From an uncultured Acidobacteriia bacterium (lineage in GTDB: Bacteria > Acidobacteriota > Terriglobia > Bryobacterales > Bryobacteraceae), in assembly GCA_903925975.1 (NCBI GenBank), contig CAIYHG010000077.1, positions 1 through 64,000 of the forward strand: 64,000 nucleotides of DNA, given 5' to 3'. A model generated the notes under the pieces. It worked only from the letters and a program-made list of their open reading frames with translations, was not told the DNA's origin and did no database searches. Each line of letters opens with the position of its first letter. Position 1 is the first letter of the stretch. The translations under genes were made by a program, and so were the position numbers. Shown here one piece after another: positions 14,139-21,556 of the stretch.

Positions 14139-16316
14139 TTACTGCGCGTGCACCTTGGTGGCGTTGAAGTCCGCCCCGGTACCGTGGCAAATGGTACAAC
14201 TCTCACCGAACTTGGTGTCGGTGTTGGAGACTGCGTGGGCAAACGCCGGAATCGACGGATGGCACGCGGTGCAAGCCGAGGTGATCGCCCCCGCCGGGTC
14301 CAGAGGAGACGACGCGTTCTTCACCGGGTTCTTGCCCGTCGGCAACACAGCTTCGGCGCCGTTCACGTGGCACATGTAGCAGCGTTGCACGTTTCCAGTC
14401 GAACCGGAGATTCCCATTACGGGATACCGGACTTCGCTGAAATCGTTGTGGCTGCCGCTGTTGCCTACGACGGTGTAGCTGGCTCCGACTTCCGCCAGTT
14501 GCTCGCCCATGTGGATGCGATGGATCATCCAGGGCATGTTCACGCTCTGGGTTGGCTGGGTCTTATCGGCCGCCACCTGAGCGTTGGGGCGCTGTGATTG
14601 GTCGCCCTGGCTCGGGTTGTGGCAGATCAGGCAGAACTCGACCTGATTCCGTTGGTTGCCGTGCAGCCCAAACGAAACGTGGCAGGCTTCGCACTTAGCC
14701 TGGCTCACGCTAACCCGGCGAGCCTGGAGTGCGCTGCCGTCAACCGGGAAGTAGAACATGTCGTTCTTCGCGCCCCAGGTTGTCGTACGCTGCTTCGCGG
14801 TGCCCGCCATGAGCGTGAAGGTAGCACGCGATTGCACGCCGATAGCAAACGTGCCCTTGGCCGCTGCGGGGATGGCGTGAATGAACTGGTAGGTGCACGT
14901 TCCATCCGTCCCGCATTTCATCGCGGTGGTCGCGGTTTCCGAAACATAACCGGGAGTGGTGACATCGGTACCGAAGCTGGTGTAACCGTAGTCGCTGGTA
15001 GGACCGGCCATGACGAAGGAGATGCTGGCACTGGTGAGCGAAGACGGCAGAATGGGAGTTCCTGCCAAATTCTTGTACGTGAAGCTGACCAGCGGAGCTT
15101 TACCGGCGACGCCGTTGTCGACCTTCAGGATCTTTACGGCTATTCCGGAAATACCCTTGGAGTTGACTGCGATCGTGTGCGCGCCGGTGATGGAAGCGTC
15201 AAATTCCAGCTCGCCCGTGGGCGGATGGCAGCTCGCGCACTGGTTATCCGAAACCTGAGGCAGGTTCACGTGATTCAAACCGGTGGCGAAATTCACGTCA
15301 TCGTGGCAGGAACCGCAAGCCTGCCGCGTCGGCTGAGTCAGGTAGCTCTTCGCCTGCGTCGCGCCGGCCGTCTGGGAGTGGCACGTGGTGCAAGCCAGGA
15401 CGCTGCCCGTGGCCGGGTATCCGACCGAAGAATAGTCGTGAAGCGACTGGGAGTTCCCGATGATCTGGTACGGCTTCCCGGCGATGACGCTCGGAAGCGA
15501 AGGGCCGGCATGGATCTTGTGAACCATGACGTCCATGGCCACGCTGTTCCCGGTATCCGGATCGATGCTCTGCGAAGTGTGGCACACGACGCAAACTTCG
15601 ATCGAACGCCGCGACCCGCCGTGAGCGGCGAGGCCGTGATTGAGGCCCGTGCCGGAGTCATGACAGGCGTTGCAAATGGCCGTCTTGACGACGTCGTGCT
15701 GCTGAGTCGTGGTCCCGCCTGAGGGAACGAAGTCGAACCAGGCGTCATCATAGAAACTGCCCAAATCGAAGTCGCTCAAATTGCGCGAACCGTATGCCGC
15801 AATGCGGTGCAGCAAGCTCAGATCGGGCAGCACAGCGCCCTTGGCGGCAGCTTTCGTGACGAACTTGTAGGTGTATGTGCCGTCGGCATTCGCTGTAGTC
15901 GTTCCGCCCGAATCGGCGCCGGCTTGAGTTGCCGACACCTTCGTGATCGGACTGGTTTGCACGCGCGTGGTATAGGACCAGAACTCATTCGCGCCCTTAG
16001 GGAGGTACGCTGCAACAAAACTCACCGAGACGGCGCCCGGCGTTTGGACCCCAAGACGGTCCAAGACACCGCCGTTGGGATCGGTCAACTTATATGTGAC
16101 GCTGATTGTGTTATCCGCCGCAATCGTGGCGGACTGAATCGTAATGACCAGTCCGGGGCGGACAAAATTCACGGTGTTGGGATCGGCGTAATACGCCTTA
16201 TCGTTGGCCGTGAATTCGGTATTCTTTGGCGCGCTCATCAGAGCGACCGACCCGGCCACGACCCCAAGGGCCAATGCATAGCGCCCTACCGCGAAGACCG
16301 AAGAAGGAATCCGCAT
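14139..16316 (-). CDS. OmcA/MtrC-family decaheme c-type cytochrome
   Basis: A 725-residue exported multiheme cytochrome. Ten CxxCH motifs fall in two pentaheme groups: CNACH, CVVCH, CTTCH, CGSCH and CASCH (about residues 214-360), then CEACH, CLICH, CYMCH, CTACH and CTICH (about 535-710). The intervening region and the N-terminal 200 residues are beta-rich and Thr/Ser-rich, matching the alternating beta/pentaheme domains of OmcA and MtrC. Members act as surface terminal reductases for metals or electrodes. The signal region (residues 1-28) lacks a lipobox cysteine, unlike Shewanella MtrC/OmcA, so surface anchoring must differ. The start follows TTGGAG. It is first gene of the operon. Confidence 0.92.
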   Translation of the reverse strand: MRIPSSVFAVGRYALALGVVAGSVALMSAPKNTEFTANDKAYYADPNTVNFVRPGLVITIQSATIAADNTISVTYKLTDPNGGVLDRLGVQTPGAVSVSFVAAYLPKGANEFWSYTTRVQTSPITKVSATQAGADSGGTTTANADGTYTYKFVTKAAAKGAVLPDLSLLHRIAAYGSRNLSDFDLGSFYDDAWFDFVPSGGTTTQQHDVVKTAICNACHDSGTGLNHGLAAHGGSRRSIEVCVVCHTSQSIDPDTGNSVAMDVMVHKIHAGPSLPSVIAGKPYQIIGNSQSLHDYSSVGYPATGSVLACTTCHSQTAGATQAKSYLTQPTRQACGSCHDDVNFATGLNHVNLPQVSDNQCASCHPPTGELEFDASITGAHTIAVNSKGISGIAVKILKVDNGVAGKAPLVSFTYKNLAGTPILPSSLTSASISFVMAGPTSDYGYTSFGTDVTTPGYVSETATTAMKCGTDGTCTYQFIHAIPAAAKGTFAIGVQSRATFTLMAGTAKQRTTTWGAKNDMFYFPVDGSALQARRVSVSQAKCEACHVSFGLHGNQRNQVEFCLICHNPSQGDQSQRPNAQVAADKTQPTQSVNMPWMIHRIHMGEQLAEVGASYTVVGNSGSHNDFSEVRYPVMGISGSTGNVQRCYMCHVNGAEAVLPTGKNPVKNASSPLDPAGAITSACTACHPSIPAFAHAVSNTDTKFGESCTICHGTGADFNATKVHAQ

Positions 16317-16455
16317 ACTATAATCTCCAATTCGTTGAACCTAGACTCCGAATACACCCAGAGCGGCTGGCCAAGACAACCCCCCGCACAGGTGCGACTG
16401 CATAAGCTACCGAGCAGAGAGTCCCAAAGCACATACCCCGCCAAACGGGTTTCAC

Positions 16456-16492
16456 ATTGTATTAGATCTTGAATTCCGTTTGTAATCAAGAT
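16456..16492 (-). promoter_or_regulatory. Candidate promoter and operator of the decaheme operon
   Basis: On the minus strand a TACAAT -10 box (16461-16456) is preceded by a 7-bp inverted repeat ATCTTGA-N13-TCAAGAT (16466-16492) that occupies the -35 region. The repeat could be a dimeric regulator site. The resulting leader would be about 130 bases. Confidence 0.45.
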
Positions 16493-16541
16493 GTTGGAAA
16501 ATCCTTCATGCTGTCTGGTTTCTCGGCACTGGTCGGGCGGT

Positions 16542-16612
16542 GGGTGAAACAACGGCCTTCCCTGGGTGAAATTCCTCTAGCGGCACCAAGAATCGCCCCG
16601 ACTGCGGTGAAA
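16542..16612 (-). repeat. Three GGTGAAA direct repeats
   Basis: The motif GGTGAAA occurs at about 16543-16549, 16565-16571 and 16606-16612, with spacings of 22 and 41 bases, close to two and four helical turns. It lies upstream of the candidate promoter of the OmcA-like gene and may be a regulator array. Confidence 0.35.
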
Positions 16613-17085
16613 TCCTGAACACATAGGCCGCCCGGCGAGGTTTTGCCGCCGCGGATTTCTCACCTGCGGTCCGCACCCCACCAAGACCGGGGCGGCTGGC
16701 GCCATCAAGGTCGGCGAACGGGTCGCAGTCGCGGTCGCTACCTTATATAGCGTCTGCCGCAGCCAACGCGAACCCCGGCCAGAGTGCGCGGCGGATGCGT
16801 CGCAGGGGGCGGAGCCACCCGGCCCCCGGCAGTTTCTCCCCGAATTTGGGTCGCTGGAGGCCCCAAAACAGGAAAATGACCGGGCTGACCTAAGGATTTA
16901 TGCCTACTTGGTAAGATTTTTCTTAGGAAAGTGTATCAAAAGCGGATAGTGTTGTACTAATATCCTAGAGTGTATTACTGATAACCCATGGCGTATTGCT
17001 TAGGTGCTACTAATCCGGTCTCGGGTCGCCGTTACACTGTGGACTCCCCAGCGCGCCGCCGTGCGGTCTCCGCGCCCGAACAACG

Positions 17086-17769
17086 TTATTCCGTTCGTGG
17101 CGAGGAAGAGGTGCTGGTCAGATTGCGTTCAATCGCAAACTTAACGAGCCCGACCAGATCGTGCACGTTCAGCTTGCGCATCAGACTGGCCCGGTAGGTG
17201 TCCACCGTCTTGGGGCTGATGTCGAGCAGATCGGCAATGTCCTTGGCGCGGAAGCCGTTGACCAGGTAGGAAAACACTTCCATTTCGCGAGGGCTGAGGC
17301 AGGAGACGGGATCTTCGGCGCGGTTCTTTTCGGCTTGCGTGAACAGGCCGGCGCCGCGCAGCAGGGGAGAGACGTAGACGCCTCCGTCCCGCACGAAGCT
17401 CAACGCATCGAGCAGGTGCCGCGAGGGACCATCCTTCAAGAGATAGCCATCCACCCCGGCGCGGAGCGCTTCCATTACGGCGTGGTCGTCGCGCGTGATC
17501 GAGAGAATAATCAATTTGCTCTCGCACCCGGCGGAGCGCAGCCTGCGGACCACCTCAACCCCCGTCAAACCGGGCATGTGCAGGTCGAGAATGGCCAGGT
17601 CCGGCTTATTAGACGAAATCGCCTCCAGCGCCGAGTTCCCATCGGAGCATTCCGCGATCACGTGCATACCGTGCGCCCTGCATAGGGCCGCGAACCCTTC
17701 ACGCACAATTTGGTGATCGTCGGCGAGGATTACGGTTATGGGCTGCGATTCTTGAGGCATAGGCGTCAC
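17086..17769 (-). CDS. NarL/FixJ-family response regulator
   Basis: A 227-residue two-domain regulator. The receiver domain (about residues 11-125) has the acidic pair DD in ILADDHQIV, phospho-acceptor Asp in LAILDLHMPG (about residue 62) and the conserved Lys in YLLKDG. The LuxR-type DNA-binding domain (about 155-220) contains LSPREMEVFSYLVNG and the recognition helix KTVDTYRASLMRKL. It follows the kinase gene by 14 bases on the same strand. Two starts are possible (17769 or 17760). Its position directly upstream of the decaheme operon makes that operon a likely target, an inference from context. Confidence 0.93.
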   Translation of the reverse strand: MTPMPQESQPITVILADDHQIVREGFAALCRAHGMHVIAECSDGNSALEAISSNKPDLAILDLHMPGLTGVEVVRRLRSAGCESKLIILSITRDDHAVMEALRAGVDGYLLKDGPSRHLLDALSFVRDGGVYVSPLLRGAGLFTQAEKNRAEDPVSCLSPREMEVFSYLVNGFRAKDIADLLDISPKTVDTYRASLMRKLNVHDLVGLVKFAIERNLTSTSSSPRTE

Positions 17770-17783
17770 TCCATCAGGCTTGT

Positions 17784-18797
17784 CTAGCGGGCCACCGGTA
17801 CAAACGGCGCCAGAACTTCCAGTGTAGTGCCTGTGCGGCCGCTTGCAAGCTCGAACCGTCCTCCCAAATCAGCCACCTGCTCCCGGATGGAGCGCAGGCC
17901 GATGCCGCGGCCGACGTCGGGAGGAGCCGCGAACAGCGCTTCCGTGTCGAACCCGGCGCCGTCGTCTCGCACGGTCAACGACACATAGGCCCCGCGTGCT
18001 TCCAGAATCACCTCGACCCGCTTTGGCCGGGCGTGCTGCGCAATGTTCGAGAACGCCTCCTGCGCCGCCCGGTAGATCAGCGTCTTGGCGGCCAGGGCCG
18101 GCTGTTCCGGCAGGGCGTCGATGCGCAGCGACGCTTCGAACCGCTCCGGAATTCCACTAAGTTCCCAAAGCTGGCGCACCGCGGTCTCGATGCCAAGCCG
18201 CTGCCACTCGGGCGGGTGCAGGCGGTGCGAGATGTTCCGCACGCGCTCCATCGCTTCCGCATTGAGGCGGAGAGTCCGGTCGATCGCCTGCCTCACCGGC
18301 GCCGGCGCGGCGGGAAGCAGCGCTTCGAGCGTATCCACCTGGAGCCGCATGGCCGCCAGCATCTGTCCCACCTCGGTGTGTAACTCGCGTCCCAATCGCT
18401 GGCGTTCCATTTCGATCTGGCGCAGGGTGCGCCCCACGGCCCTCGACCGCCGCCTACGCTGAAACAGCGCCCGTTCGGCTTCGGCAAGCCGGAACTGCAA
18501 TCGAGCGAAGCTTCGTTCCAGACCCGCCAGATCGGATGCGCTCTGCGGAAACGCGGGGTCTTCGGTCTGGACGCCGATCCAGACCCTCCTGGAGTTCTCA
18601 AACACGCGCGAAAACCGCGCCGGACGGGCAGCGCAGGTGGAAATCGCGGTGACTTTCTCGCCACCGCCCAACCGCGTGCGCGCCTCCTGGCTCATCCACA
18701 AAATCCGTCCCAGCCGGTCGCATTCCAGGATAAAAAGATGCGGAAGGCGCTTTTCTACAGCGGATTGTCCGTTGTGGCCCAACCAGAGATCTCCCAA
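17784..18797 (-). CDS. NarX/DegS-type sensor histidine kinase (soluble)
   Basis: A 337-residue kinase without transmembrane helices. A PAS-like N-terminal sensor (about residues 18-85) and a coiled coil lead to a HisKA_3 domain with phospho-acceptor His in LGRELHTEVGQMLAAM (about residue 142). A HATPase domain (about 235-335) has the N-box EAFSNIAQHA and G-boxes DDGAGFD and GIGLRSI. No ATG precedes the sensor domain. The frame opens after a stop, so TTG at 18797 is the likely start. It is co-transcribed with the response regulator. A cytoplasmic cue, such as redox state or a small ligand, is implied by the lack of membrane anchors. Confidence 0.88.
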   Translation of the reverse strand: MGDLWLGHNGQSAVEKRLPHLFILECDRLGRILWMSQEARTRLGGGEKVTAISTCAARPARFSRVFENSRRVWIGVQTEDPAFPQSASDLAGLERSFARLQFRLAEAERALFQRRRRSRAVGRTLRQIEMERQRLGRELHTEVGQMLAAMRLQVDTLEALLPAAPAPVRQAIDRTLRLNAEAMERVRNISHRLHPPEWQRLGIETAVRQLWELSGIPERFEASLRIDALPEQPALAAKTLIYRAAQEAFSNIAQHARPKRVEVILEARGAYVSLTVRDDGAGFDTEALFAAPPDVGRGIGLRSIREQVADLGGRFELASGRTGTTLEVLAPFVPVAR

Positions 18798-18852
18798 AGC
18801 CTTGAAGGATGATTCCTAGCAAGGATGCCAGTTTTCCCAGGGTTGATGCAAT

Positions 18853-18868
18853 CCAAGTACGTACTTGG
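18853..18868. promoter_or_regulatory. 16-bp perfect palindrome in a divergent promoter region
   Basis: CCAAGTAC directly abuts GTACTTGG, forming a perfect 16-bp palindrome between the kinase gene (minus) and the coiled-coil gene (plus). A partial third copy (GGTACGTGG) follows. It is a likely operator for a dimeric regulator. Confidence 0.55.
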
Positions 18869-18928
18869 TACGTGGGTTACTAGCTGAGGGATGAACTGAT
18901 TTCCGCAGGATATTGTAGGATATTACTT

Positions 18929-19393
18929 ATGGCACAGGTCCTAAAGTACGCGCCGCGGGTGGCCATATTCGTATTGGGCATGGCGGCGGGAGCGCTGACT
19001 CGAGAACGGCGCGAGGCTGGCGGCGCGGATGCCGAGACCGCCAGGGAATTGAAGCGCTCCATGGCCGAACTGGAGAAGCGCCTGGCCGCCCAGGACTCCG
19101 CCAACGCCAACCGTCTGGCTCAGATGGAAGCGCGTCTGGACGAACACGCCGCCAAACTGGCCGAAGCGCCCTCCACCCAGCAAATCGTCGGAGCGATGGA
19201 GCAGTTGCTCTCAAGGACGATGGCTTCGCTCGATGACCGGTTGACCAGCCAGGCTGCCTCGATAGAGATTCTGCGCACGGCCGTGACCCAAACCGACAGT
19301 CTCTTGGAGCGTGTTCTCGAATCGCTCGATTCGCTTCAGGCGGGCGAACCCGAATCGGTGACCGGGGCGCCGGCGCAGCGCTCTGCCGCGTAG
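18929..19393 (+). CDS. Membrane-anchored coiled-coil protein
   Basis: A 154-residue protein with one N-terminal hydrophobic helix (about residues 9-24, VAIFVLGMAAGALT) and then a long heptad-rich helix with Glu/Arg/Ala and few prolines (about 40-140). It resembles small DUF1043/LemA-like tethers only in general architecture and I cannot name a family. It is divergent from the two-component pair. Confidence 0.7.
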   Translation: MAQVLKYAPRVAIFVLGMAAGALTRERREAGGADAETARELKRSMAELEKRLAAQDSANANRLAQMEARLDEHAAKLAEAPSTQQIVGAMEQLLSRTMASLDDRLTSQAASIEILRTAVTQTDSLLERVLESLDSLQAGEPESVTGAPAQRSAA

Positions 19394-19456
19394 ACTTCCG
19401 GCGCGCCGCCACTTCCCCGTTGTGCTTTGGAGTGAAAGGTTCTATTCTCTTCGGAA

Positions 19457-19657
19457 ATGGATATCGCCAAGGTACTCGAGCAATTACGCTTTGAACTCGA
19501 GAGCCTGAACGAAGCGATCGCCAGCCTGGAACGGCTGCAACACGTCAAACCGCGGCGAGGCCGCCCCATATCGACTAGCAAGTCGGCGGTCACGCGGCGC
19601 CGCGAAGACAGCCCGGCGCCGCAGCGCGGAGCCAGGAAAGAGAAGTCGTCGCGCTGA
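19457..19657 (+). CDS. Small helical protein with GRRGRP-type tail
   Basis: A 66-residue protein. The N-terminal 28 residues form an amphipathic helix (MDIAKVLEQLRFELESLNEA) and the rest is basic and disordered with RRGRP. From memory, similarly built short proteins (helix plus RRGRP) recur in acidobacterial genomes. The function is unknown, and nucleic-acid binding through the AT-hook-like RGRP is possible. Confidence 0.65.
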   Translation: MDIAKVLEQLRFELESLNEAIASLERLQHVKPRRGRPISTSKSAVTRRREDSPAPQRGARKEKSSR

Positions 19658-19713
19658 GCCGGGCCTACTTGTCTCGCAACTATGATCGAACGAACGGCAG
19701 AACGGACTAGCGC

Positions 19714-20184
19714 CTAAAACGGAACGTCGTCATCCGAGATGCCCTGGTTCATTTCGTCGGCGGGAGCGGCGGCCTGCGGCTGGCTGCGCTGCGCGGATCG
19801 CGGCTGGGAGACCGGCTGCTGCGAATACTCGCCGCCGCCTTCGCGTCCTCCGCCGCCGCCAAGCAGGATCACATCGTCGGCCACCACGTCAGTCACGTAC
19901 TTCTTCTGGCCCTCGCGGTCTTCGTAGCTGCGGCTCTCCAGCCGGCCTTCCACATAGACCTGCTTGCCCTTGGTCAGGTAACTGGAAATATTCTCGGAGC
20001 GCCAGAGGACCACGTTGTGCCAGTCCGTAACGTCCTTCCATTCTCCCGTCGCCTGGTCTTTCCAGCGGCGGTTCGTGGCGATTGTGAACGAGGTGCGTGC
20101 GACTCCGTTCGGCGTGAACTTGGTCTCGGCGTCTTTGCCGAGATGCCCAAGCAGAATGACTTTGTTTACGCTTCGAGATGCCAT
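19714..20184 (-). CDS. ssb: Single-stranded DNA-binding protein
   Basis: A 156-residue SSB. The OB-fold spans residues 5-110 with family sequence NKVILLGHLGKDAETKFTPNG and WRSENISSYLTKGKQVYVEG. A Gly/Gln/Ser-rich linker follows, then the acidic C-terminal tip DDDVPF that recruits replication and repair partners. It binds ssDNA as a tetramer during replication and recombination. Confidence 0.97.
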   Translation of the reverse strand: MASRSVNKVILLGHLGKDAETKFTPNGVARTSFTIATNRRWKDQATGEWKDVTDWHNVVLWRSENISSYLTKGKQVYVEGRLESRSYEDREGQKKYVTDVVADDVILLGGGGGREGGGEYSQQPVSQPRSAQRSQPQAAAPADEMNQGISDDDVPF

Positions 20185-20235
20185 CTTATAGTGAACTGTA
20201 TCACAACCGCGCGCCGGAATCGCCCCGAGAACGGA

Positions 20236-21513
20236 CTATTGCCGCAGCTCCGCGGGGAGGGCGCCGGCCGCCGAAATCTCGCTGGCCTGGCAGGCATCCG
20301 CGGCCTGCCGCGCTTCGCTCTTCGGGAAGTAAGGGGAGGCGGTTTCAAGCGCCCGTTCCAGGCGCTCGCGCGAATCCGAGCAGGCGCCTCCGGCAACGGC
20401 GGCCAGGTAGCGCCATGCTTCGGCGTCCGGCTCGAGCGCGGCGGGAATATCGAAACTGAGGGCGGAGGCGAACTCGTCTTCGGCGCGCCGGTAGTCGCCC
20501 CGGCGGTAATACATTACGCCGCGGTACAGGTGCGCTTCGCCGGATGCCAGATCCTGCGCCGCGGCCAGGGCAATACGGCTGGCCATGCTGTAATCGGCGG
20601 CGGCCTCGGCGCTCTTGCCGGCCAACTCTTCGGCCCGGGCTCGAAGGTAATACGGACGGGGATGGGAAGAATCCGCTTTCAGCGCCGCCGCCAGAGTAGC
20701 GGCCGCCTTGGCGGCGTCGCCGGCTAGAAACTGCGCGCCTCCGAGTTCCGTCAGAACCTCGCTCAAGGCGGGGCGCGGCGCCAGCGCCTCCATGAGGTAA
20801 GGGGTTCGGGGACGATTCCATTCTTCGAGCGCGCGCCCATACCACGCGGCCGCCGCGGCGTATTCCCGGTCTCGTATGGCTTGCTTGCCGGCAACCCAGC
20901 GGGGCCACGCCGGGTCGGCCGCCGCGGGCGCATACGTCATCGCCCTGTAGAGATCTCCGTTCTCCACCGCCAGCCAGCTCAGCCACTGGCGCCCGGCGGA
21001 GAGAACCGACGAGCACAGGTCGCGCGGCATCGCGGTCCCAGAGCATTGTTTCGAATCCACGGCCAGCGCCAGTTGGGACCTTGCCTGCTCGGCCTGGCCG
21101 CCAGTCACGCCGGCATTCAGCCGCGCGATCGCAGCCAACGCCCGCAGGCCTGAGGGGGCCGGCTCAAGCGCGGCCTCGTTGGCGCCGGGCGGCCGGCTGA
21201 GCCAATCCTGAATGGAGGCGTCGAAATCGGCGGCGGCAGAGGCAAACATGTCAGGCGAACGCGTCACGGCGGCTTCCGCCAAAGCGCAGTATCCCTTCCG
21301 GAAACGGGCCATGGGGACTTCGGCGGGAGGGGCGACGGCGAGCGAGGCCGCCTGGGATTGGACGCACGTCCCGGCATCGCGCAGCAACGGCATCGCCGCC
21401 GCCTCAACGCGATCGAAATCGGCTCTGGCCGTCGCCGCCAGGGCGGATTCCCTATCGCCCGCGTGCAGCGCCGAGATTGCTAACAGGCCGAGTATCCAGA
21501 CGTACATCGCCAT
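20236..21513 (-). CDS. Exported TPR-repeat protein
   Basis: A 425-residue protein with a short signal peptide (about residues 1-18, ending LHA) and Ala-rich helical sequence throughout. Tetratricopeptide-like pairs are visible at about 255-375 (LGGAQFLAGDAAKAAATLAAAL, then YYRRGDYRRAEDEFASALSF). No catalytic motif is present. It lies downstream of the efflux genes on the same strand with 43 bases between, so it may be the last gene of that operon. A periplasmic scaffold is the most that can be inferred. Confidence 0.75.
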   Translation of the reverse strand: MAMYVWILGLLAISALHAGDRESALAATARADFDRVEAAAMPLLRDAGTCVQSQAASLAVAPPAEVPMARFRKGYCALAEAAVTRSPDMFASAAADFDASIQDWLSRPPGANEAALEPAPSGLRALAAIARLNAGVTGGQAEQARSQLALAVDSKQCSGTAMPRDLCSSVLSAGRQWLSWLAVENGDLYRAMTYAPAAADPAWPRWVAGKQAIRDREYAAAAAWYGRALEEWNRPRTPYLMEALAPRPALSEVLTELGGAQFLAGDAAKAAATLAAALKADSSHPRPYYLRARAEELAGKSAEAAADYSMASRIALAAAQDLASGEAHLYRGVMYYRRGDYRRAEDEFASALSFDIPAALEPDAEAWRYLAAVAGGACSDSRERLERALETASPYFPKSEARQAADACQASEISAAGALPAELRQ

Positions 21514-21556
21514 TCAGAACCGCACTTGAGGCGCCATCTCTCGCTGGCGCCTCTAA

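Larger units (their letters stand above)
16317..17085. other. 769-bp non-coding region upstream of the decaheme operon
   Basis: No convincing gene is present. It separates the 3' end of the response-regulator gene from the OmcA-like start. It contains a candidate promoter with an inverted repeat (16456-16492), three GGTGAAA repeats (16542-16612), a GC-rich middle and an AT-rich stretch at 16895-17000. The length suggests complex control or an unannotated RNA. Confidence 0.7.

Noticed and set aside
16988-17197. Plus-strand frame antisense to the response regulator end
   Set aside because: No ribosome-binding site, and much of it is the shadow of the regulator's DNA-binding domain.
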